Shown here: positions 26,405 to 33,592 of the stretch, piece by piece
Layout: every line of letters begins with the position of its first letter
Numbering within the stretch: the first letter of the stretch is position 1
NCBI GenBank assembly: GCA_902786355.1
Contig: CADABZ010000018.1
Span: forward strand, 1 to 35,488
DNA: 35,488 nucleotides
Direction of reading: 5' to 3'
From: an uncultured Eubacteriales bacterium
Lineage (GTDB): Bacteria; Bacillota; Clostridia; Peptostreptococcales; Anaerovoracaceae
Notes under the pieces: generated by a model
Told to the model about the DNA's origin: nothing
Databases searched by the model: none
What the model saw: the letters and a program-made list of their open reading frames with translations, nothing else
Position numbers and translations under genes: made by a program

Positions 26405-26447
26405 ACAGGACTGATAATTTCAAAATCAGTCCTGTTTTCTTTTTTTA
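26405..26447 (+). terminator. Terminator after the flavin reductase gene
   Basis: A perfect 11-bp stem (26405-26415 with 26425-26435), 9-base loop, followed by TTTCTTTTTTT. Confidence 0.94.
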
Positions 26448-26480
26448 TTTAATTTTGGTTTAAGTTCCTGCCCTTATCAT
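26448..26480 (+). promoter_or_regulatory. DUF4956-operon promoter with 11-bp-spaced TTTAAG repeats
   Basis: TTTAAT (26448) and TTTAAG (26459) are 11 bp apart, and TATCAT (26475-26480) starts 16 bases after the second, exactly as at the VTC promoter. It begins right after the terminator T-run. Confidence 0.65.
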
Positions 26481-26511
26481 TTAGCTGCAAACGAAAAAGG
26501 AGGAAAAAGAT

Positions 26512-27201
26512 ATGGATAACATTCTTACAGGACTTACACAGACACAGGCGGCAGACATAAGCATGTCACAGTTTGCACTCTCGGGCGCAGCAGCGCTTCT
26601 GCTCGGACTGGTAATAGCTTTTACATATATGTACAACACAAGATATACCAAGAGCTTCGTAGTGACGCTCGCACTTCTTCCGGCGATCATCTGCGTGATC
26701 ATAATCATGGTCAACGGAAGCGTCGGTACAGGTATCGCGGTCGCAGGCGCATTCAGCCTGGTCAGATTCCGCTCAGTGCCGGGAACAGCCAAGGAGATAT
26801 GTGCTCTCTTCCTGGCGATGGCATCAGGCCTCGTAGCCGGAACGGGCTACCTCGGGATCGCGGCAGTGTTCACAGCAGTGATGTGCCTGGCATTCATAAT
26901 ACTCAACAAGCTCGACCTCGGTTCGAAGAAGAACTCAGACAAATACAAGAGCTTCAGGATCATGGTCCCGGAAGATCTTGACTATACAGGTGTGTTCGAG
27001 AATGTGTTCGAAGAATACACAAGCTCATACGAACTGGTACAGGTAAGGACAACGAATATGGGCAGCATGTTCAGACTGACATATGACGTAGTGCTCAGAG
27101 ATCCTTCAAAAGAGAAGGAACTTATAGATAGGATCCGCTGCCGTAACGGCAACCTCGAGATCAATGTTTCAAGACAGGCAACATCGGCAACAGAACTCTA
27201 G
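26512..27201 (+). CDS. DUF4956 membrane protein
   Basis: An integral membrane protein of the DUF4956 family, function not established. Four hydrophobic helices (about residues 20-42, 48-68, 72-85 and 100-135 as a longer segment) surround the family hallmark GAFSLVRFRSVPGTAKEI. A soluble domain of about 85 residues ends the 229-residue protein. Family members usually accompany VTC-domain proteins, so it may be the membrane partner or exporter for that enzyme's product. That is inference. An AAGGAGG site precedes the ATG. First gene of a five-gene operon. Confidence 0.93.
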   Translation: MDNILTGLTQTQAADISMSQFALSGAAALLLGLVIAFTYMYNTRYTKSFVVTLALLPAIICVIIIMVNGSVGTGIAVAGAFSLVRFRSVPGTAKEICALFLAMASGLVAGTGYLGIAAVFTAVMCLAFIILNKLDLGSKKNSDKYKSFRIMVPEDLDYTGVFENVFEEYTSSYELVQVRTTNMGSMFRLTYDVVLRDPSKEKELIDRIRCRNGNLEINVSRQATSATEL

Positions 27202-27225
27202 CATCGCAGAAGGAGACAGATAATC

Positions 27226-28932
27226 ATGAATAATACAGAAATGAAAAAGAACGGAAGGAGCAACTGGAGGATCACCAGAAAGATGACTGCAGCAGCTATT
27301 GCAGCAATGCTGCTCTTCACAGGCTGCGCAGGCACAACCGCAGCTGCCGGATCAGATGTTTCAGCAGAAAAAACAAGTGCTGTCACAGAAACTGCAGCCG
27401 CATCAGAATCAGAACAGTTTACAGAACGCGACCTTTCCGGAGAATATGACGAAAGCAGTTCGGCCCGGATCACTCTCAGCGGCAGCAGCGCTTCAGCTGA
27501 TTCATCCGCATCCGGAGTAAGCATAGACGGCAGCACGATCACACTGAGCGCTGAGGGAACATATATCTTCAGCGGTACTCTGACAGACGGGCAGATAATC
27601 GTCGATGCAGATGATACAGCTAAGGTTCAGATAGTCCTGAACGGTGCGGACATCACCAGCAGCACTTCAGCAGCTGTATACGTCAGATCCGCAGACAAGG
27701 TCTTCGTGACTACAGCAGCCGGCAGTGAGAATACTCTGGCTAACGGCGGAACTTTTACAGCCATCGATGACAGCAATATAGATGGAGCTGTTTTCGCCAA
27801 GGACGACATCACATTCAACGGAAGCGGAAGCCTTACAGTCACTTCACCTGCAGGTCACGGTATCGTCGGCAAGGATGATGTCAAGATCGCAGGCGGCACC
27901 CTGAAGATAAGTGCGGCAAAGCACGGAGTGCAGGCCAATGACAGCGCAAGGTTCGCTGCAGCAGATGTGACCATAGAAGCCGGCACTGACGGAGTCCATG
28001 TTTCAGATAATGCTGATGAAGAGGAAGGTACAGCATCAGACAGTTACTTCTACATATCAGATGCTGATCTTAAGATCGATGCCGGAGATGACGGTGTCCA
28101 CGCAGATGCTCAGGCACTTATAGAAGGCGGCAGCATCACGGTCAGCAGTTCATACGAGGGCATCGAAGCTCTGGAGATATCCGTAAGCGGCGGTGACATA
28201 GATGTGACAGCCTCTGATGACGGATTCAATGCAGCAGGCGGAAATTCATCATCAACAGATACATCTTCCTTCGGTGAAGATGACTGGATGGGAGGCAAGG
28301 GAGGATTCCCGGGCGGCGGCGGATTCTCAGACGGAGGATCTGACGGAAGCATCAGCATCAGCGGAGGCAATATCAGGATCACAGCCGGAGGCGACGGCGT
28401 GGATTCCAATGGATCAGTACAGATCAGCGGAGGTACGACTGTAGTACAGGGACCTTCGCAGGGAGATACATCGATCCTGGATCACAATGTCTCAGCTACG
28501 ATAACCGGCGGAACATTCATCGGCACAGGCGGAGCAGGCATGGGTGAGACATTCACAAGTGTGGAGAATCAGGGTCTGATCACAGTCAGCACAGGCAGTC
28601 AGTCGGCCGGAAGCACAGTGAAACTCACGGATTCTGACGGAAATGTGATCGCAGAAACAACTCCTGAGCTTGACTATACAGCTGTATATATCAGCACAGC
28701 AGATATGGATGCGAACGGAACTTACACACTTACAGCAGGCTCGTACAGTGAGACGATCCAGCTGACAGACGGAGTATACAGCAGCATGGGCGGCGGCGCA
28801 GGCATGGGCGGCAAAGGCGGCATGGCCGGCGGACAGCAGAACTCTGGCGGCGAAGAAATGAGAGGCGGCGGTCCGGGAGGCCACTCAGGAATGGGACCTG
28901 GCGGCATGGACGGCGGCAGTCAGATGCAGTAA
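27226..28932 (+). CDS. Carbohydrate-binding-domain lipoprotein (beta-helix)
   Basis: A secreted, probably lipid-anchored protein. After a basic start, the hydrophobic stretch AAAIAAMLLFTGC ends in a lipobox-like site, with a Ser/Ala/Thr-rich spacer. Residues about 90-450 form repeated short strands with Gly/Asp turns (for example ADDGFNAAGG and GGDGVDSNG), typical of the right-handed beta-helix 'carbohydrate-binding domain' (DUF4353) family. Two Gly/Met-rich low-complexity patches occur: one inside (near 350-370) and one as the C-terminal 50 residues (such as GGHSGMGPGGMDGG). Length is 568 residues. An AAGGAGA site precedes the ATG. It presumably binds or organises the polymer made by this locus. 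No catalytic motif is recognised. Confidence 0.86.
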   Translation: MNNTEMKKNGRSNWRITRKMTAAAIAAMLLFTGCAGTTAAAGSDVSAEKTSAVTETAAASESEQFTERDLSGEYDESSSARITLSGSSASADSSASGVSIDGSTITLSAEGTYIFSGTLTDGQIIVDADDTAKVQIVLNGADITSSTSAAVYVRSADKVFVTTAAGSENTLANGGTFTAIDDSNIDGAVFAKDDITFNGSGSLTVTSPAGHGIVGKDDVKIAGGTLKISAAKHGVQANDSARFAAADVTIEAGTDGVHVSDNADEEEGTASDSYFYISDADLKIDAGDDGVHADAQALIEGGSITVSSSYEGIEALEISVSGGDIDVTASDDGFNAAGGNSSSTDTSSFGEDDWMGGKGGFPGGGGFSDGGSDGSISISGGNIRITAGGDGVDSNGSVQISGGTTVVQGPSQGDTSILDHNVSATITGGTFIGTGGAGMGETFTSVENQGLITVSTGSQSAGSTVKLTDSDGNVIAETTPELDYTAVYISTADMDANGTYTLTAGSYSETIQLTDGVYSSMGGGAGMGGKGGMAGGQQNSGGEEMRGGGPGGHSGMGPGGMDGGSQMQ

Positions 28933-28954
28933 CTGCAGAGAAGGGAGATAAGCA

Positions 28955-30214
28955 ATGACAACAGCATACATAGCATTGATACCGGCGTATGAGCCGGACA
29001 GGAAGCTGCTCGGTGTCATTGCAGGCCTCGGCAAAGCGGGTATGGATATAGTTCTGGTCGATGACGGAAGCGGGACTGAGTATTCAGAATTGTTTGAACA
29101 GGCCTGCGAGAGACTTCCGGGACGCTCCGGAGGCAGCGTGACCCTGCTCATACATGAGGAAAACCAGGGCAAGGGTGCAGCGATCAAGACCGGACTGAGG
29201 CATATCAGCAGCATAACAGCCGGTGATCCTTCAGACACCGTGATCGTGACAGTTGATGCAGACGGACAGCATCTGACGGGCGATGTGATCAATACAGCAC
29301 GTGCAGCAGCTTCAAGACCGGGTACGCTCGTTCTGGGGAGCAGGAGCTTTGCGGGTGATGTCCCTGCAAGGAGCCGCTTCGGCAACTCCGTGACAAGAGG
29401 AGTGTTCAGGCTGGCTTCAGGCAGGAAGATATACGACACACAGACAGGTCTGAGAGCTTTTACCGCTGACATGATACCAATGATGCTCAGCATCAGCGGC
29501 AACAGATATGAATATGAGATCAATGTGTTGCTGGAGCTCGCACATAACGCATCTGCGATCACAGAAGTGCCGGCTGAAACAGTCTACCTTGACGGTAACA
29601 GTTCATCACATTTCAGCACACTCAAAGATTCATACAGGATCTACAGAGAGATAGGACGGTATTTTGCATCGCATACGCTGAAGCAGATGATAGGTTTTTC
29701 GGCCTCATCGTTCGTCTCATTCCTGATAGACTATGCCCTGTACGCTCTGATACTCTTCTGCGGCGCAGGGATAATCACAGCCAATATAGGCGCCAGAGTG
29801 ATCAGCGCTGCAGCTAACTATACGATCAACCGCAGGATGGTCTTCAGGAGCAAAACAAGTGTTACGCAGTCTGCTGCAAAATACTTCCTCCTCGCTGTGA
29901 TGATCCTCGCGGGAAATACCATAGTTCTCAGTACGCTATGCGGCGCCGGTATGGGAAAGATGACGGCAAAGATCATCACTGAGATAACATTCTTCCTGAT
30001 CAGCTGGATAGTTCAGAGATATGTCATCTTCTACCGCGATGAGATGAATACAGAAGCAGCTGAAGAGGCTGCCATCAGCACACAGGCAGAACCGGCAGCC
30101 GGCAGCAGAAGATTCACTATGGAATACAGGGCGGTCAGGCCTAAGAGACTGCGCGAAATGTACTGCAGAAGCAGCCTGCAGATGAGCGCAGGTCTGCGTG
30201 AGGCCGCAGACTGA
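28955..30214 (+). CDS. Bifunctional GT2 glycosyltransferase-GtrA protein
   Basis: The N-terminal part (about 1-235) is a GT2 glycosyltransferase of the dolichol/undecaprenyl-phosphate sugar type: ALIPAYEPD, VLVDDGSG, NQGKGAAIKTGL, the DxD-like VDADGQH, and TGLRAF. The second part (about 240-360) is a GtrA domain with four membrane helices (SFLIDYALY, NYTINRRMVFRS, and WIVQRYVIFY), proposed to flip lipid-linked sugars. A tail of about 60 charged residues follows. Such fusions load a sugar onto a lipid carrier and move it across the membrane for transfer to a surface polymer. AGGGAGA precedes the ATG. Third gene of the operon. The sugar is not predictable. Confidence 0.93.
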   Translation: MTTAYIALIPAYEPDRKLLGVIAGLGKAGMDIVLVDDGSGTEYSELFEQACERLPGRSGGSVTLLIHEENQGKGAAIKTGLRHISSITAGDPSDTVIVTVDADGQHLTGDVINTARAAASRPGTLVLGSRSFAGDVPARSRFGNSVTRGVFRLASGRKIYDTQTGLRAFTADMIPMMLSISGNRYEYEINVLLELAHNASAITEVPAETVYLDGNSSSHFSTLKDSYRIYREIGRYFASHTLKQMIGFSASSFVSFLIDYALYALILFCGAGIITANIGARVISAAANYTINRRMVFRSKTSVTQSAAKYFLLAVMILAGNTIVLSTLCGAGMGKMTAKIITEITFFLISWIVQRYVIFYRDEMNTEAAEEAAISTQAEPAAGSRRFTMEYRAVRPKRLREMYCRSSLQMSAGLREAAD

Positions 30215-30234
30215 ACGGAAAGGACGGCGCGGAT

Positions 30235-31146
30235 ATGATCAGAAAACACAAACTGATGACCATAAGCATGATACTGCTTATGAGCTTCACGATATACGTG
30301 ATAATGGATACATTCTTCATTGCAAGAGTTTACGGAGACGAGACGTCCCGGGCGGCAGAAACGGCTGCAGCAGAAACTGCATCATCTGAGACCGTCAGAA
30401 ATGAGGCGGCTTCAGAGGCTGCAGTGACAGAAGACAGCTATTCTGACGGGAACATCAATGTGACTCTCTCAGAATACAGACAGAATGATACGACCATATA
30501 TGTCGCAGATGTTACGGTCTCATCGCCTGAATATCTTAAAACAGCTCTGGCTGAAGGAACTTATGGCAGGAATATCACACAGACGACTTCAGATATAGCG
30601 GAGGATGCGGGTGCCGTTCTGGCAGTAAACGGCGATTATTACGGGGCGCAGGAGAACGGATATGTCATAAGGAACGGAGTCCTGTACAGAGATAAGGGCG
30701 AAAGCGGACAGGAGGACCTTGTCATATACAGCGACGGCTCTATGAAAGTGATCGATGAAGGAGAGGTAAGTGCACAGGAACTTCTCGAAGACGGCGCTCA
30801 GCAGACCTTGTCGTTCGGACCTGCTCTGGTTGAAGACGGCAGCATAAGTGTCAGTGAGGGAGAAGAAGTCGGCAGAGCAATGGCAAGCAATCCGCGGACA
30901 GCGATCGGAATGATCGACGAGAACCACTACATATTCGTAGTGTCCGACGGCAGAAGCGATGAAAGTGAAGGGCTTTCACTGTATGAGCTTGCTGAATTCA
31001 TGCAGTCAATGGGGGCTGAGACTGCATACAATCTCGACGGAGGCGGCTCATCGACTATGTACTTCAATGGCGAGATAGTCAACAACCCGACCGGCGGAAG
31101 AGGAGAGAGCGAAAGGAAGGTGAGTGACATTGTTTACATCGGATAG
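30235..31146 (+). CDS. Phosphodiester glycosidase family protein
   Basis: An exported hydrolase related to the human 'uncovering enzyme' (NAGPA), which removes sugars linked through a phosphodiester. One N-terminal signal/anchor helix (about 8-33) is followed by an Ala/Glu/Ser-rich linker and the catalytic domain. Conserved motifs are AVNGDYYG, NPRTAIGM, VVSDGRS, AYNLDGGGSSTMYFNG and the closing DIVYIG. Length is 303 residues. In this operon it would trim or remodel a phosphate-linked glycan, consistent with the nearby sugar-lipid transferase and VTC protein. It ends inside the next gene (23-base overlap), so the two are coupled. Confidence 0.93.
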   Translation: MIRKHKLMTISMILLMSFTIYVIMDTFFIARVYGDETSRAAETAAAETASSETVRNEAASEAAVTEDSYSDGNINVTLSEYRQNDTTIYVADVTVSSPEYLKTALAEGTYGRNITQTTSDIAEDAGAVLAVNGDYYGAQENGYVIRNGVLYRDKGESGQEDLVIYSDGSMKVIDEGEVSAQELLEDGAQQTLSFGPALVEDGSISVSEGEEVGRAMASNPRTAIGMIDENHYIFVVSDGRSDESEGLSLYELAEFMQSMGAETAYNLDGGGSSTMYFNGEIVNNPTGGRGESERKVSDIVYIG

Positions 31147-31555
31147 AAATGATCTGAGGACAGCTTTCAGATATCTGATCATTTCAGTTCTGCTTGCCTT
31201 CGGAGGCGCTGTGTATGAAATGTTCAGCTTCGGAGTCTATTCCTACTTCATGATATATGCATTTGCAGTGCCGCTGTGCATGGGAGCTATCCCGTTTATG
31301 ACAAAATACATGCTCGGTCTCCGGAAGGATGAAACCGCGGGCGAAAGGTACAGCGCAGTGAGAAAATGGTCAGGAGAGCTGTATCACTCGGCTGTAGCAG
31401 CACTGACTATAGGAAGCATAGTTCAGGGAGCTCTGGAAATATGCGGAAGGCCAAATCATCTGGTAGCCGTATATCCTATGGCAGCCATAGTGCTTCTGCT
31501 GATGAGCCTCCTGCTTATGATCCCGGTTCACCTGAGGACACGCAGTATCATCTGA
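31124..31555 (+). CDS. Small four-helix membrane protein, unknown
   Basis: A 143-residue protein with four hydrophobic segments (about 16-37, 42-62, 87-107 and 113-135) and short charged loops. I do not recognise the family. The GTG at 31124 has AAGGAAGG nearby and overlaps the preceding gene's end. The motif VYEMFSFGVYSYFMIYAF lies in the first half. As last gene of the VTC/DUF4956-type operon it is likely a membrane accessory. Its 3' end overlaps the opposite-strand transporter gene by 28 bases, and no terminator separates them. Confidence 0.75.
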   Translation: MTLFTSDRNDLRTAFRYLIISVLLAFGGAVYEMFSFGVYSYFMIYAFAVPLCMGAIPFMTKYMLGLRKDETAGERYSAVRKWSGELYHSAVAALTIGSIVQGALEICGRPNHLVAVYPMAAIVLLLMSLLLMIPVHLRTRSII

Positions 31556-32031
31556 GATGTGATACCGACGAATATGCCTGCGGCAATACCGCTGAAAAGC
31601 AGGACAGGAAAATAGAAGAATATGCGAAGATCTTCGATAAGGGCAGCTGCGACGAGCAACTGCCCTAAGTTGTGGAGGACACCTGCGGCCATGCTGACTC
31701 CGGTAACAGAGAAGAGACCTGTCTTCTTAAGACCTATCATGCCCAGAAGACTCAGCACAGCACCGGCAAGTGAATAAAGCATGCCGAATACTCCGTTGAA
31801 CAGAAGGCCGGCAATGACTATTCTTATGACACTGACACATGCAGCTTCTTTCCATCCGTATCTGTACAGCGCGATGACTGTCACGATGTTGGCCACGCCA
31901 AGTTTGATCCCCGGTATGCCCGGGTTGTATGGTATAATAGCCTCAATATATGAGAAGATAAGAGCAAGCGAAGCGAGCAGAGCGACTCTGGCTACGAACT
32001 GAGCAGAGCTTTTACGAGGTGACTGAGTCAT
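31528..32031 (-). CDS. Gx-type transporter family protein (HepPP synthase component I-like)
   Basis: A 167-residue protein with about five hydrophobic helices of the 'Gx transporter/heptaprenyl diphosphate synthase component I' family, similar in size to ECF transporter substrate-binding subunits. The family segment YIEAIIPYNPGIPGIKLGVA and the following GWKEA are clear. The proposed role is uptake of a small molecule, often linked with ApbE and Rnf genes. It overlaps the NusG-II gene upstream by 20 bases, forming a two-gene operon. Its 3' end overlaps the convergent gene. Confidence 0.9.
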   Translation of the reverse strand: MTQSPRKSSAQFVARVALLASLALIFSYIEAIIPYNPGIPGIKLGVANIVTVIALYRYGWKEAACVSVIRIVIAGLLFNGVFGMLYSLAGAVLSLLGMIGLKKTGLFSVTGVSMAAGVLHNLGQLLVAAALIEDLRIFFYFPVLLFSGIAAGIFVGITSQMILRVLR

Positions 32032-32410
32032 AGCCGCCTCCTTCCTCAGATCCGCCTGCTTCTATACGGACGATCAGTCTGTTGGGCAGACATACGATGC
32101 TCTCGCCGCCGCGGGATATACTGCCGTGGTGCACGCATACCTGGTTTTTGCATGTAGCTTCGCTCACACAGACCTCGCCGTTCTCTATAGTGACGGTATT
32201 GCTGCCTTTGTTTCCATACGCAGGCACTTCAACAGTGCGGTCCTCGGAGAGCGGATAGGTTGCATACAGCTCTCCTCCGGACTCGATCACGACTTTCGCA
32301 TCAGCACCGGCGTCGGCATGCGAGAAGCTCAGTGCAGCGGATACTGCGAGACCTGTCAGGACCAGTACTATGAAAAGTATTATGTCTGCCTTGCGGATGT
32401 ATTGCTTCAT
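32012..32410 (-). CDS. NusG domain II-containing exported protein
   Basis: A 132-residue protein with one N-terminal membrane or signal helix (about 10-30) and an extracytoplasmic NusG domain II-like fold, recognised from SEATCKNQVCVHHGSISRGG and ESIVCLPNRLIVRI. Three cysteines are conserved in the family (two in CKNQVC). Despite the name, it is not a transcription factor. It is frequently found beside Gx-type transporters, ApbE and Rnf genes and may be involved in flavin or redox assembly, which is inference. It diverges from the ApbE gene with only 28 bases between the chosen starts. Confidence 0.88.
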   Translation of the reverse strand: MKQYIRKADIILFIVLVLTGLAVSAALSFSHADAGADAKVVIESGGELYATYPLSEDRTVEVPAYGNKGSNTVTIENGEVCVSEATCKNQVCVHHGSISRGGESIVCLPNRLIVRIEAGGSEEGGGYDSVTS

Positions 32411-32438
32411 TAATCTTCAGATATTAGTATCAGAATCA

Positions 32439-33575
32439 ATGCGTAACATTAACATTTCAGCTCAAAACGATAAATATCCGGTCGGACCGAAGCTGCCGGC
32501 CTGCTTCAGGCTGTCCGCCCTGCGAAAAGCCGTGTGCCTTACCGTTCTGGTTCTGCTCATTATAACACAGACGGGCTGCAGCAGCGACAGCGCGAAACCT
32601 GTTACAGGAGAAAACTACCTTCTGGACACTGTCTGCACCATCAGCATTTATGAAATGAAAGCAGCTGATGGAAACGGAAGCGATGTGGTCCTGGCTTCCG
32701 CTGATGAGGAGAGGGCGAATGCCGCGATCGACGGGGCGTTCAGCCTGTGTGCTGAACTTGACAAGACCCTGAGCAGGACGGTTGAGGTTTCGGATGTCAG
32801 CAGGATCAACAGCGCTAAAGGCAGCTGGACAGAGGTGTCGGATGACACGGTCAGACTGATCACAGAAGGCAGGAAGTATTCAGAGCTTGCGGATGGTGCT
32901 TTTGACATAACCGTCGGGGGCGTCACTTCCCTGTGGGACTTTCATGCAGATGCTGACGACGCAAAGCTTCCGGATGCAGATAAGCTTGCTGAAGCTGTGA
33001 CTCATGTCGGATATGAAGGAATAGAGATCGACGGGAACAAGGTCAGATTAACTGATCCGGAAACCCGCATCGACCTGGGTGGTATAGCCAAGGGCTATAT
33101 CGGCGACAGGATGGCAGATTATCTGGAAGGCGAAGGAGTCAGCTCCGGGATCGTCAATCTCGGCGGCAATGTCATATGTATAGGCAGCAAACCGGGAGAT
33201 GAGGATTTTGTTATAGGTGTCGAAGCGCCTTTCTCTGACCGCACACAGATAGTGGGGACTATCAGGGCCAGAGATCTGACGCTGGTCACTTCGGGCGTAT
33301 ATGAGCGCAAGATAGAAGTAGACGGAAAGCTGTATCATCACATACTTGATACAGAGACAGGATGGCCGGCGGAGACAGACCTGAGTGCTGTAACTCTTAC
33401 AGCGGCAAAAGGCAAGTCGATGGATATCGATGCACTCAGCACTATATGTCTCATCAAGGGACATGAAGAGGCGAAAAAGCTTATTGAAGCTACCGACGGA
33501 GTAGAAGCAGTCTTTATACTCAGCGACGGCAGTACGGATCAGACCTCCGGGATGGAATTTGATCCGGAAAAGTGA
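32439..33575 (+). CDS. apbE: FAD:protein FMN transferase
   Basis: Moves FMN from FAD onto Thr or Ser of target proteins outside the membrane. Signal helix at about residues 29-46, ending TQTGC, an imperfect lipobox. Family motifs are LLDTVCTISIY, INSAKGSW, FDITVGGVTSLWDF, DLGGIAKGYIGDRMADYL, SSGIVNLGGNV, and HHILDTETGWPAETDLSAVT near the metal site. From the ATG at 32439 the product has 378 residues. An earlier ATG at 32370 has AGGA 8 bases upstream and would lengthen the N-terminus by 23 residues, overlapping the divergent gene. The likely substrates in this window are RnfD (Thr162) and RnfG (Ser168). Confidence 0.94.
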   Translation: MRNINISAQNDKYPVGPKLPACFRLSALRKAVCLTVLVLLIITQTGCSSDSAKPVTGENYLLDTVCTISIYEMKAADGNGSDVVLASADEERANAAIDGAFSLCAELDKTLSRTVEVSDVSRINSAKGSWTEVSDDTVRLITEGRKYSELADGAFDITVGGVTSLWDFHADADDAKLPDADKLAEAVTHVGYEGIEIDGNKVRLTDPETRIDLGGIAKGYIGDRMADYLEGEGVSSGIVNLGGNVICIGSKPGDEDFVIGVEAPFSDRTQIVGTIRARDLTLVTSGVYERKIEVDGKLYHHILDTETGWPAETDLSAVTLTAAKGKSMDIDALSTICLIKGHEEAKKLIEATDGVEAVFILSDGSTDQTSGMEFDPEK

Positions 33576-33592
33576 CAGGACGGGGGACAGAC

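Noticed and set aside
24685-31555. A CotH-type protein kinase, expected in many VTC/DUF4956 loci.
   Set aside because: None of the encoded proteins shows CotH motifs. The beta-helix lipoprotein occupies that position.
31366-31668. Plus-strand open frame of 100 codons overlapping the end of the four-helix protein.
   Set aside because: It runs in another frame through the coding region of two better-supported genes and has a composition without domain features.
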